Numbered from the stretch's first letter, positions 57,116-64,000 are shown. The stretch is 64,000 bases of DNA from Morganella morganii (GCF_003996855.1 NZ_NRQY01000001.1:1610574-1674573); one strand, 5' to 3'. A program made the numbers and translations. Notes: a model not told the origin generated them from the letters alone.

Positions 57116-58430
57116 ACATACTCCCGTTAATCAGCAACTCTGCGTGTGATATTTCATGCTCACTCAGGGATTTTTCAGTGCTTTTTTCTTTCAGTTCAGG
57201 AGGCTCCGGATTATCCGGTGCGTTATCGCGCTTTGAGAGCGCTGACAGGCTGTAGTTCTGCTGCTGCAGATACGGTGTGTCACCGCCCTCCACCGGGGCA
57301 AGATTCTCTTTTCGCCTGGCTTCGTTCGGTGCCAGCCATCCGCCTTTAATCGCTTCATTGTGTGCTTTAAACCGCGTCGGGGTGTCCATGCGCATCAGCG
57401 CATCAAGATCAAATTCGATTTTTTCCGTCACCGGAAGATCCAATCCCTCTGCCAGCAGCACCTCAATCCCCTCAATGTGTGACTGAAGACATTGTGAGTA
57501 ATACTGCTGATCCAGTGCCTCCACGTTGTTGTAAGACGGCACCTCACCCAGACCGACCTTGTACAGCGGCACATGGAACACCGAGCAGATGATTTCAGCA
57601 GTCAGGCGCAGCTGTTCAACCAGTTGGGAATCCACCGGACTGACAGAGACGGTATTGTATTTTGCTCCCTCCGTCAGCAGACCGGTTTTACCGGCATTCT
57701 CACCGCCGTAGCTGGCTTCCCATGTCTGCTTAAGTTCAAGTGCGTCTTCCTGTGATATTTTCCCGGGGATCTCAATAATGCCGCCCGGCTTACCACCGTT
57801 GATAAACAGCCGCGTGGCATTTTTCATAATTGCTGTGCCCTGCGAGGCGGATAATGCGCAGGCATAAACCGGCGGCAGTCCGATCAGCGGGTGGTACAGA
57901 CAGTTAAACCGGTCATGGATTATTTCCCTTGCCGGTACCGTGACTGACTGAGTGATACCGGTGACATTATCGGTACCCAGCTGATAAAACACCTCACCGG
58001 CATCCGTGATAAGCGGGGTGATCCGGTGCGGATCAAGCACATGCAGTGCCGTGACCGAGCCTTTACTGTCCCTTTCCTTAAAAACGTACGTATTTCCCGT
58101 GGTTAACTTGGAGTTCATCCAGTTCTCAAAAAACTGATTCCGTGTCTGTAATGTGTTGGGTTTCGTCATGACGGAGCGGGTCATGCCGGAAACGTTCTGC
58201 CAGATACCGGTGCTGTTTTTTCTTTTTAACAGCAGCGGCATTTTGGCAATATCAGAGGCTATCAGGGTAATGCAGGAAAATACCGGGTGATACGACAGCA
58301 CATCCTCACGTCCCAGCTCTGCGTTCATCTGCCAGGCTCCGGCAAACGGCTCACGGACATACCCGGAACGGAACCCGTGTCCGGTCACTCCCCTGTGGAA
58401 GAGTCCGGTTAATTTTTTAAATAACGCCAT
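57099..58430 (-). CDS. Portal protein (HK97 family)
   Basis: 443 residues (424 in HK97). MALFKKLTGLFHRGVTG leads into the family body: DVLSYHPVFSCITLIASDIAKMPLLL, then NQFFENWMNSKLTTGNTYVFKERD, then ICSVFHVPLYKVGLGEVPSYNNVEALDQQYYSQCLQSHIEGIE. It forms the dodecameric DNA channel at one capsid vertex. A terminator-like hairpin lies between the small collagen-like gene and this gene. Confidence 0.95.
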   Translation of the reverse strand: MALFKKLTGLFHRGVTGHGFRSGYVREPFAGAWQMNAELGREDVLSYHPVFSCITLIASDIAKMPLLLKRKNSTGIWQNVSGMTRSVMTKPNTLQTRNQFFENWMNSKLTTGNTYVFKERDSKGSVTALHVLDPHRITPLITDAGEVFYQLGTDNVTGITQSVTVPAREIIHDRFNCLYHPLIGLPPVYACALSASQGTAIMKNATRLFINGGKPGGIIEIPGKISQEDALELKQTWEASYGGENAGKTGLLTEGAKYNTVSVSPVDSQLVEQLRLTAEIICSVFHVPLYKVGLGEVPSYNNVEALDQQYYSQCLQSHIEGIEVLLAEGLDLPVTEKIEFDLDALMRMDTPTRFKAHNEAIKGGWLAPNEARRKENLAPVEGGDTPYLQQQNYSLSALSKRDNAPDNPEPPELKEKSTEKSLSEHEISHAELLINGSMYVKRA

Positions 58431-58446
58431 AAGTCATCCGCTGCGG

Positions 58447-58472
58447 TTAAAAAGAAAGGGGCCGTAGCCCCT
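58447..58472 (-). terminator. Terminator-like hairpin before portal
   Basis: Read leftward, AGGGGC / GCCCCT with a TACG loop followed by TTCTTTTT, between the stop at 58477 and the portal start at 58430. Confidence 0.75.
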
Positions 58473-58476
58473 GTGA

Positions 58477-58752
58477 TCAGCCTTCCGGCTTTTCGAGTGC
58501 CGCAACACGGGCGGTCAGTGCGGCCAGTTCTGCCGACAAATCCTTACCCGGCTCACCCTGCTCACCTTTCGCGCCCTGCGGTCCGGTATCACCTTTGTCG
58601 CCCTTGTCACCCTTCGGGCCGGGATCGCCCTTCTGCGGAGCAACATTTAAGGCTTCAAAGTTGCCGTTTGCCTTAATGAACGCATCGCGCAGGGTGTCCC
58701 CCGTACCGTCATCCGGTTTTGCGCCGACATTGATTTTCTGAATTTCAGCCAT
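58477..58752 (-). CDS. Small collagen-like head fibre/decoration candidate
   Basis: 91 residues in three parts: a phage-fibre anchor (MAEIQKINVGAKPDDGTGDTLRDAFIKANGNFEAL), a collagen triplet run of about ten Gly-X-Y units (GDPGPKGDKGDKGDTG and on), and a short C-terminal coiled coil (LSAELAALTARVAALEK). It should trimerise. Directly after the capsid gene, so a capsid-bound fibre is likely. Its ATG overlaps by one base the stop of the capsid -1 frame extension (TGATG), which would couple it to frameshifted ribosomes. Confidence 0.78.
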   Translation of the reverse strand: MAEIQKINVGAKPDDGTGDTLRDAFIKANGNFEALNVAPQKGDPGPKGDKGDKGDTGPQGAKGEQGEPGKDLSAELAALTARVAALEKPEG

Positions 58753-58819
58753 CAGCTAGTCCTCTTTTTTGTGGTGTCCGCTTTAACTTTCACTGTGTCA
58801 GCGGTTACTGCTTTGGGGT
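58752..58819 (-). promoter_or_regulatory. Putative -1 frameshift site and extension at the end of the capsid gene
   Basis: The capsid gene ends ACC CCA AAG CAG TAA; C CCA AAG (58811-58817) fits X XXY YYZ in register. Six nt later CCGCT (58800-58804) can pair with AGCGG (58778-58782). After a -1 shift the frame encodes AVTADTVKVKADTTKKRTS and stops at TGA 58752-58754, overlapping the next start codon. Confidence 0.65.
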
Positions 58820-60751
58820 AACGGGTGCCTCTGCCTGAGTCCGGTAGTTCACCCCGCTGACGTAGGCCACCGCTTCCGGACGGCGCTTACGCCAGTTAAT
58901 GAAGCGCTCCGCACGGATAGCCACGCTGTTTGTCTGGAACATACTCACCAGCTGCGCACCGGTGCCGGTACTGCTGTTATTAGTCGGTGCGTCTTCCATC
59001 TGCAGTGAGGCCTCACGGCTGGCATCAATCACCACCTGGCCATCATCAGCGAGATACACATCACCGGCATTCATCAGCACCAGCAGATCACCGGCGTACT
59101 GTGAGACAATCGCAGGCAGTCCCTGGAATGTGCCGCCGAGGAAAGACAGATCCGGGTACACTTTCTGACCCAGCGGGTTTTTCATCTTCGACAGTGCCAG
59201 CGCGGTCATGGACGACATAATCCACACGCCGCTGGTCGGGGACAGATTGGCTTTCAGGAAGGCTTCAAACAGCGCCTCAACATCCGCCTCCGGATTACCG
59301 GTGGACGGAATAGCCGTTACCCCGTTGGTAACGGATGCCGGGGACACCTGTGCCACTTCTGCTTTGGCCGGGTCGATAAAGTCAATATCAATCCGTTCAA
59401 TAATGGCAGAGGCCAGCGCATTACGGACCAGCGTATCCGCTGCCGGATTGCTGAATCTGACCAGCTCATCCGTCAGCACGGCAATGTTGGCGACCTTGGC
59501 AAATCCCAGCTGAACGGACTGAAAATCAAATTTGGTCAGCGGTTTTGGTGCGCCCTGCCCCACCCAGTAACCCTGACCGCCGCTGATTTGCCCCGGAATG
59601 CGGACGTTAAACGGAATGCGGAACAGGGACGGGATATTACCGGTACCGAACTGACCGATAATCGTTTTCGGACGCAGGAACTCAATAAAATCACCGGCAA
59701 ACTGCTGATATTCGGTCAGTGCACCAGCCCACTGCGGATCGGTGGTTGTCCCGGCACTGACAGCCGCTTTCAGTACATTCTGAATGCGGGGTTGTTCAGG
59801 GTACTGCGCTTTCGCTATTTCCAGTGCCTGCTGTGTATTGCCCTTTGATACCGCAAGACATTTCACGTAACGGGCAAACTCAATGCCGGGTTCCAGTTTT
59901 TCATCCGCTTTAATCACACCACCGCGCAGCTGTGCGGCTTCACGGAATGATTTCTGCTCTGTATCCACCGGTTTGGCCTCTTTTGCCTGCGCACCTTCCA
60001 TCTCACGCAGGCGCGTCAGGTGTGCATCGACAGATTTGATTTCATCTGTCAGACCGTCGTAGCTTTCAGATTCTTCCGCATCAAGGGTACGGCCTTCCTC
60101 AGCGGCCTTGTTCATAATATCCAGACGGGCGGCATCACTGGCGGCACGTTTTGCTTCAAACGACTTAATTTGGTCAGAAATTTTCATCTGATGGTCCTTC
60201 TTCTCTGATTTTGACAGTGCTGTAACGCCAGCAGGTGTTTGTTTTAGATGTACGGGGTGCCCGGTGCCGGACGCGGCAGGCAGTGTAAATAATGATTTCA
60301 CAGTCTGAATACTGCATTCTGAGTTGGCCGGAATGGTGACTGCGGAAAGCTCATTCCAGACCCATCTGGTAAACCGGATGCCGCCCTCATCAAGGAACGA
60401 ATATTCCAGCGGCCGGAATCCGATGGACAGTCCTTTGACCAGACCGGATTTAACGGACTCCCATGCCTCATCAAGCCGTGCCGAAAGGCTGCCCGGGGTC
60501 GGGATACGCGCCAGTTTCGCCTTAATTTCAATGCCTGCGGCAGTCACTCTGGCTTCCGTCACCTCTCCGATCGGGTTGTGATGGTCGTGCTGCCACAACA
60601 GCGGGATCGGCAGGGAAAACTCCGCGCCTCCCGGCTCGACAATATCCCCGTAAGCATCCGCTGACGGCGTTGTCGCAAGACCGGTGATTTCACGGGCTTC
60701 CTCATCCACTGATTTGACTGTCAGCAGACTGTAGGAACGCTTATTCTGCAT
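58805..60751 (-). CDS. Prohead protease fused to major capsid protein (HK97 fold)
   Basis: 648 residues. Residues 1-about 165 are the S78-type prohead protease (LLWQHDHHNPIGEV with catalytic His near 55-58, GLVKGLSIGF with Ser108, WNELSAVTIPANSEC). After a linker, about 189-265 is a helical delta/scaffold region (MKISDQIKSFEAKRAASDAARLDIMNKAAEEGRTL), then the HK97 capsid domain (GYWVGQGAPKPLTKFDFQSVQLGFAKVANIAVLTDEL). HK97 itself has two genes. An internal ATG at 60187 with AAGGA upstream could also give capsid alone. The 3' end carries a probable frameshift site. Confidence 0.94.
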   Translation of the reverse strand: MQNKRSYSLLTVKSVDEEAREITGLATTPSADAYGDIVEPGGAEFSLPIPLLWQHDHHNPIGEVTEARVTAAGIEIKAKLARIPTPGSLSARLDEAWESVKSGLVKGLSIGFRPLEYSFLDEGGIRFTRWVWNELSAVTIPANSECSIQTVKSLFTLPAASGTGHPVHLKQTPAGVTALSKSEKKDHQMKISDQIKSFEAKRAASDAARLDIMNKAAEEGRTLDAEESESYDGLTDEIKSVDAHLTRLREMEGAQAKEAKPVDTEQKSFREAAQLRGGVIKADEKLEPGIEFARYVKCLAVSKGNTQQALEIAKAQYPEQPRIQNVLKAAVSAGTTTDPQWAGALTEYQQFAGDFIEFLRPKTIIGQFGTGNIPSLFRIPFNVRIPGQISGGQGYWVGQGAPKPLTKFDFQSVQLGFAKVANIAVLTDELVRFSNPAADTLVRNALASAIIERIDIDFIDPAKAEVAQVSPASVTNGVTAIPSTGNPEADVEALFEAFLKANLSPTSGVWIMSSMTALALSKMKNPLGQKVYPDLSFLGGTFQGLPAIVSQYAGDLLVLMNAGDVYLADDGQVVIDASREASLQMEDAPTNNSSTGTGAQLVSMFQTNSVAIRAERFINWRKRRPEAVAYVSGVNYRTQAEAPVTPKQ

Positions 60752-60763
60752 AACAACTCCTGT

Positions 60764-60784
60764 AAAAACCCCGCGACTGCGGGG
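60764..60784 (-). terminator. Terminator-like hairpin between large terminase and capsid genes
   Basis: Read leftward, CCCCGC / GCGGGG with an AGTC loop followed by five T, then ACAGGAGTTGTTATG of the protease-capsid gene. Confidence 0.8.
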
Positions 60785-60787
60785 CTG

Positions 60788-62452
60788 TTATATGAAAAAC
60801 ACTTTGTACTGTTTTTTGGCGGGTTCGGGGTTCAGTGCCATCAGAGAAACGGCGTTAAACAGTGCCATCAGCGGATCTATTTTTGACCGCCCGCTGGCCT
60901 GTTTGGTGATAAGAATCGCGTTACCTTTCGGCTCCACTCTGGCATTCCCCACACACCAGTTCATCAGCGGCTGTCCGCCGTGAAACAATATTTTTTCCGC
61001 CAGTTTCCGCTCAGTGGTCTGTATTGCACCACCAAGACGCCAGCCCTGGGAAATACCGACGATGCTGTCCTGCTCAACACCACGCTGAACGATTTCGTCC
61101 AGTAATCCGCCGATACCGGCAGGATCAATCCCGATTTTATCCAGCAGACCTGACTGATATATGCGTTCAGTGATATCCGCCACCGCTTTCGTGTCGTCAC
61201 CCGCCTGTTTTACCAGCGTGAAGTCGCCGTCTTTTTCAAAATCGAGCAGCTTAGCCACCTCGCTTTTGCGGCGCTCAAATACTGAAGGATGACCCCATGC
61301 ATGGGACCATGACAGCCACCGGCGCGTATCTTTGCAGCGTCCGATCACCGACAGCCCGAGCAAATCATCCATGCCGCCGCCGTCAATACCGACCGTGACC
61401 ACCTCTGACCGGGTGAGTATTTCATCCAGGGTCAGCGTGTTATCCGCCTGCGGCTCCCAGAAGTCTGCTCCGACCCAGCGATCTGAACGCAGCGCCAGTC
61501 CGATTTCGATATTGGCGTGCTTCGCCATAAATCCCCGGAACGATTCCTCACCGGATTCTTTGGCTTTGCGGTATTCCCGCAATAAAAAAGCCTCATCCAC
61601 CGAGTAACCCAGATTGGGGTTCACCATTGCCATGTTTTCAACCAGCAGGTGCTCCCCGCGCTTCACCATGTCAGGCGGGTGTTCAAATATTACCGGCAGG
61701 AAGTTAGGATCGTGGATTTTGCCGTCACGCACATCGCGGGCATATTGCAGTTTTTGCTTAAACACACCGGACGGCGGCTCATTGGACTGGGTGGTGGTAT
61801 ACATCACAAACCCTTCCGGTCTGGATGCCAGTCCGCCTATCGCCTCACGCAGCAAATCCTCTGCGTTAGCCTGTTTACCGAACAGCCACAGCTCATCAAT
61901 CAGTGTCCCCACCGATTTAATCCCGGATACGGTATTGGCATCAGCCGCCACCACTTTCAGTGTGGTATCGCTGGTCATGTGGGTAATTGTCCGGATGTGT
62001 GTCTGTACCTGACACAAATCATCCAGGACATCATCCCGCTTCACCATGTCACGAGCCGGATTGAAAGCATTGGTTGCGACCTCAACGGTCGGGGCAATAA
62101 TGGTGTACCCCGCCGCCTGCCGCCAGTTCAGCAGCAGTGCGGTCATCATGATCCCCGCCGCCAGCGTGGACTTGGAATTTTTCTTCGGTATGAGTACAAA
62201 CACTTCAGTGATATGCCGGCGGCCGGTCTGTGCGTCATACGAGCCGAACAGCGCGGCCACCAGATCAAATACCCATTGGGCACATGCCTCACCGAACGTC
62301 GGGCTGCCCGGAGCGTCAACAATTTTAAGTTGTTTAAATATACTCAGGGCAATTTCCGCCTGTTCCGGATATATCGGCGGCGGAATAATGGATTGTCCGC
62401 GTTTTATACGTTCCGCCCAGTCAGGACATGCTGTTGACCAGTGAACCATCAT
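60788..62452 (-). CDS. Terminase large subunit
   Basis: 554 residues. The ATPase domain has a Walker A-like segment (EVFVLIPKKNSKSTLAAGIM) and Walker B with catalytic Glu (GTLIDELWLFG). The C-terminal nuclease region holds acidic residues (VTVGIDGGGMDDLLGLSVIG and IGIDPAGIGGLLDEIVQ). It is of the Terminase_1 (HK97 gp2-like) family that pumps and cuts DNA. It overlaps the small subunit gene by 4 nt. Confidence 0.95.
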   Translation of the reverse strand: MMVHWSTACPDWAERIKRGQSIIPPPIYPEQAEIALSIFKQLKIVDAPGSPTFGEACAQWVFDLVAALFGSYDAQTGRRHITEVFVLIPKKNSKSTLAAGIMMTALLLNWRQAAGYTIIAPTVEVATNAFNPARDMVKRDDVLDDLCQVQTHIRTITHMTSDTTLKVVAADANTVSGIKSVGTLIDELWLFGKQANAEDLLREAIGGLASRPEGFVMYTTTQSNEPPSGVFKQKLQYARDVRDGKIHDPNFLPVIFEHPPDMVKRGEHLLVENMAMVNPNLGYSVDEAFLLREYRKAKESGEESFRGFMAKHANIEIGLALRSDRWVGADFWEPQADNTLTLDEILTRSEVVTVGIDGGGMDDLLGLSVIGRCKDTRRWLSWSHAWGHPSVFERRKSEVAKLLDFEKDGDFTLVKQAGDDTKAVADITERIYQSGLLDKIGIDPAGIGGLLDEIVQRGVEQDSIVGISQGWRLGGAIQTTERKLAEKILFHGGQPLMNWCVGNARVEPKGNAILITKQASGRSKIDPLMALFNAVSLMALNPEPAKKQYKVFFI

Positions 62453-62910
62453 TGCCCCCTGCTGTTATTGACCACCAGTTTCGGCGGAGCCAGTGAAGGA
62501 AACCGGTTTTCTGCTTTTTTGGCGGCCTTTGCTTTTTCTTCTTTTTTGCCGCCCGCCCCCTTCTTACTGCACAGATAAGGAGCCAGTTTTGCAGCAGCCT
62601 CCAGTGACAATTTAGGATCCGCACCTTTGTTTTTCATCATGATTTCTGCCATGACCGCCAGTGGATCCGGGTAATCACCGGCCTGTGAAAGGCGCTCCCT
62701 GTCAGACAGTGGTGGGTTAACCTCTGGGTTAACACCCCGGTTAACCTCATCACTGTTCTCAAGATAAGTAACCACGTCCGGATCTCTGGCTAACTGACTG
62801 CCCTTCACTTTGGCCGTTTTTTCGCTGTAACCCGCTTCAACGGCAGCTTCCCGTTGCGTCATTCCCTTTTTCAGGGCATCAGCAAATTTCTTTTTCTGCC
62901 CTGTCAGCAT
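62449..62910 (-). CDS. Terminase small subunit
   Basis: 153 residues. An N-terminal helix-turn-helix (QKKKFADALKKGMTQREAAVEAGYSEKTAKVKGSQLARDPDV) is typical of DNA-recognising small terminases. A P/D/E-rich centre (SDEVNRGVNPEVNPPLSD) and a Lys/Ala-rich tail (KKGAGGKKEEKAKAAKKAENRF) follow. It recognises the packaging site, probably near its own gene. The repeated VN codons encode GGTTAAC repeats. Confidence 0.88.
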   Translation of the reverse strand: MLTGQKKKFADALKKGMTQREAAVEAGYSEKTAKVKGSQLARDPDVVTYLENSDEVNRGVNPEVNPPLSDRERLSQAGDYPDPLAVMAEIMMKNKGADPKLSLEAAAKLAPYLCSKKGAGGKKEEKAKAAKKAENRFPSLAPPKLVVNNSRGQ

Positions 62911-63068
62911 TGTTGTTTCCTTACCTGATCGGGGTTAATCACTTTCAAAAAACAGGATTTTTTCTCTGAATGAGAGGGGGCGAGGTATCCGGGGTGATCG
63001 ACTTTCATTTTTTAACACCTCCCCCCACCTCAGTTAACATGAGCGCAACCATGCAATTAACCCGGCAA
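62911..63068. other. HNH-terS intergenic region, candidate packaging (cos) site
   Basis: 158 bp without a gene between the HNH endonuclease and terS, the usual place of cos in HK97-type phages. It holds a G-rich run (62970-62997), a C6 run and part of a cluster of GTTAAC-like words that continues into both flanking genes. The cut site cannot be located by eye. Confidence 0.45.
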
Positions 63069-63365
63069 TTAACCGGTTAACTCTTCCCTTGTTTTGGCCT
63101 TGTGGCATTCGATACATAACACCTGACAGTTCTCTGCTGTATCAGCACCACCTTTAAACAGCGGAATAATATGATCCAGCTCGAAGCCGTCGGGGTAGCC
63201 AACCAGACGACGGCAGGATGCGCAGTGCGGATCTTCTTTCCACATACTGAAACGCCGCTTCTGTCGCTGTGAACCTGTCACACGCCTTGTCACCGCATCC
63301 AGCGGCTTAACCGTTGTTGTTTTCAGCACCGCAATGCGGGGTTTCAGCGTCTTTAAACGCCTCAC
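63069..63365 (-). CDS. HNH endonuclease of the packaging module
   Basis: 98 residues with an HNH fold: CASCRRLVG (first Cys pair), FELDHIIPLFKGGADTAENCQVLCIECHKAKT (DH, N and second Cys pair plus His). HNH proteins next to terminase in HK97-type phages are needed with TerL for cos cutting. The basic N-terminus (RRLKTLKPRIAVLKTTTVKPLDAVTRRVTGSQRQKRR) may bind DNA. Start overlaps the upstream small gene by 4 nt. Confidence 0.92.
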   Translation of the reverse strand: MRRLKTLKPRIAVLKTTTVKPLDAVTRRVTGSQRQKRRFSMWKEDPHCASCRRLVGYPDGFELDHIIPLFKGGADTAENCQVLCIECHKAKTREELTG

Positions 63366-63613
63366 AGTGCGGTGCCCGGTCTGGTGATGCTGATTAGTGC
63401 GTCCTGTGACTTAATGTCATTAACGTAACGGGCTACTGTATGACCGGCACTGTTGATGATTTCTGCTTTGTCGCCGGGCTGCAATGTGAGGTCATCGCCA
63501 CAGTTATTGTGGTCGATGTAATCCAGCTTACATATATACGGTGTCCACTGAATGCCGTAACCGGACTCAATGACTTCTTTACCTGATGCGGTAGTTACTT
63601 TGATTGTGAACAT
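63362..63613 (-). CDS. Small hypothetical phage protein
   Basis: 83 residues, MFTIKVTTASGKEVIESGYGIQWTPYICKLDYIDHNNCGDDLTLQPGDKAEIINSAGHTVARYV. It looks like a compact beta-rich protein; no family recognised. GGAG lies upstream of the ATG. Coupled by ATGA overlap to the HNH gene, so it may belong to the packaging or late-leader module. Confidence 0.7.
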   Translation of the reverse strand: MFTIKVTTASGKEVIESGYGIQWTPYICKLDYIDHNNCGDDLTLQPGDKAEIINSAGHTVARYVNDIKSQDALISITRPGTAL

Positions 63614-63869
63614 AGCTGCTTCTCCGGTCAGAAAGCCAGCTCACTATGAACAGGCTTTATAATTGGTTTGAGCCGTCTCTCCGGCTGTCACGCCCTGCTG
63701 CTCCGGCAGCTGACGTTGCTGCCCGTATCGGTAACCACACCGTGGATTCGTTGTTTTTGATTCTCCCCGTGCGCTCACTGCACAAGGTGGACGGGTCATA
63801 GTTAACACAGGGAGACTGCGACAACGCAGCGCATAAAAAGCCCACTCAGTGAGCAGGCTTTGTGATGGG
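63614..63869 (-). other. Gap with terminator downstream of the partial gene
   Basis: A leftward terminator lies at 63831-63861: AAAGCC, TG and CTCA pair with TGAG, TG and GGCTTT (two G-T pairs), followed by T5. The rest to 63614 should hold the late-operon leader. Two overlapping leftward ORFs here have no credible start or family. Confidence 0.5.
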
Positions 63870-64000
63870 CTATTGCGGTTCTGCCGGGGACAGCTCACCC
63901 TCTTCAAACCAGCCATCAGTGCCACGGCCATCTGCTGCCAGGTAGTGAATGAGATACTGATTCGGGCCGTTATGATATTCGGCACGGGCTTTGACATGGC
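63870..64000 (-). CDS. Phage hypothetical protein, 5' part outside window
   Basis: The frame entering from the right edge and ending at TAG 63870-63872 encodes HVKARAEYHNGPNQYLIHYLAADGRGTDGWFEEGELSPAEPQ. The pattern tau-like Y-L-I-H-Y-L-A-A-D-G-R is seen in small proteins of enterobacterial prophages. It is preferred over the alternative frame starting MSKPVPN because of this composition and the terminator that follows the stop. Function unknown. Confidence 0.6.
   Translation of the reverse strand, partial: HVKARAEYHNGPNQYLIHYLAADGRGTDGWFEEGELSPAEPQ

Larger units (their letters stand above)
40342..64000. mobile_element. HK97/lambda-type siphovirus prophage, truncated by window edge
   Basis: From the end of ybeY onward all genes are phage-type: packaging (terminases, HNH), HK97-type head (protease-capsid fusion, portal, connector proteins) and lambda-type tail (V, G/GT, H, M, L, K, I, J, fibre), in the usual order on the minus strand. 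A LexA-controlled DinI-like gene marks the end next to the host gene. All structural frames are full length except one frameshift at 43060, so an intact or recently active prophage is plausible. Integrase, repressor, replication and lysis genes are not in the window. Confidence 0.95.

Noticed and set aside
63657..63845. 62-codon ORF, considered as Rz1-type lysis lipoprotein
   Set aside because: No lipobox, signal peptide or Pro-rich region, and its start lies within the terminator.
63644..63997. 117-codon leftward ORF starting MSKPVPN
   Set aside because: The overlapping frame ending at 63870 has a better composition and is followed by a terminator; this ORF runs through that terminator.

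Overview
The window looks like an Enterobacterales chromosome, most probably a member of the Morganellaceae such as Morganella. This is judged by eye from protein resemblance to E. coli K-12 orthologues, roughly balanced base composition and gene order, not by a database search. About 40 kb of housekeeping backbone is followed by at least 23.6 kb of a siphovirus-type prophage that runs off the right edge.

Backbone, 1-40341. The left end has a truncated MFS drug-efflux gene divergent from a frameshifted LysR regulator. Next, all leftward, come the cytochrome bd operon cydAB-cydX-ybgE and the TCA block sdhCDAB-sucABCD. gltA diverges rightward from sdhC. After an AraC/MFS divergent pair come ybgI, ybfA, an EamA-family gene, pgm, seqA, ybfF, ybfE, fldA, fur and glnS. 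The amino-sugar locus nagE / nagBAC follows, then a six-gene Met-Leu-Gln-Gln-Met-Gln tRNA array and ubiF / miaB-ybeZ-ybeY. Order is E. coli-like with local differences: no nagD or asnB after nagC, six tRNAs rather than seven, and tol-pal not next to ybgE.

Prophage, 40342-64000. ybeY is followed not by ybeX/lnt but by an AT-rich junction, a DinI-like gene under a clear LexA box, and a long leftward late operon. In transcription order this holds an HNH endonuclease, small and large terminase, a protease-capsid fusion, a small collagen-like protein, portal, a larger collagen-like protein, connector and closure proteins, tail tube, G/GT chaperones, tape measure, lambda-like M, L, K, I and J, two lipoprotein genes, a frameshifted tail-tip gene and a tail fibre. 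Integrase, repressor and lysis genes must lie beyond 64000.

Most notable observation. The major capsid and tail-tube genes end with the same arrangement: a C CCA AAG slippery heptamer just before the stop, an equally placed potential hairpin whose stem differs at two positions by compensating pairs, and a -1 frame encoding related C-terminal peptides (AVTADTVKVKADTTKKRTS and AVTADSLKLKADNTRNIS). The capsid extension's stop overlaps the start codon of the collagen-like gene. This points to programmed frameshifting that puts the same kind of tag on a minority of head and tail subunits. A third site, A AAA AAC, joins the tail chaperone ORFs G and T. Other notable items are repeated terminator-plus-RBS modules inside the late operon, a likely internal start in the protease-capsid fusion, a GTTAAC cluster around the small terminase gene, and five tandem TTGACA hexamers in an octanucleotide repeat between sdhC and gltA.
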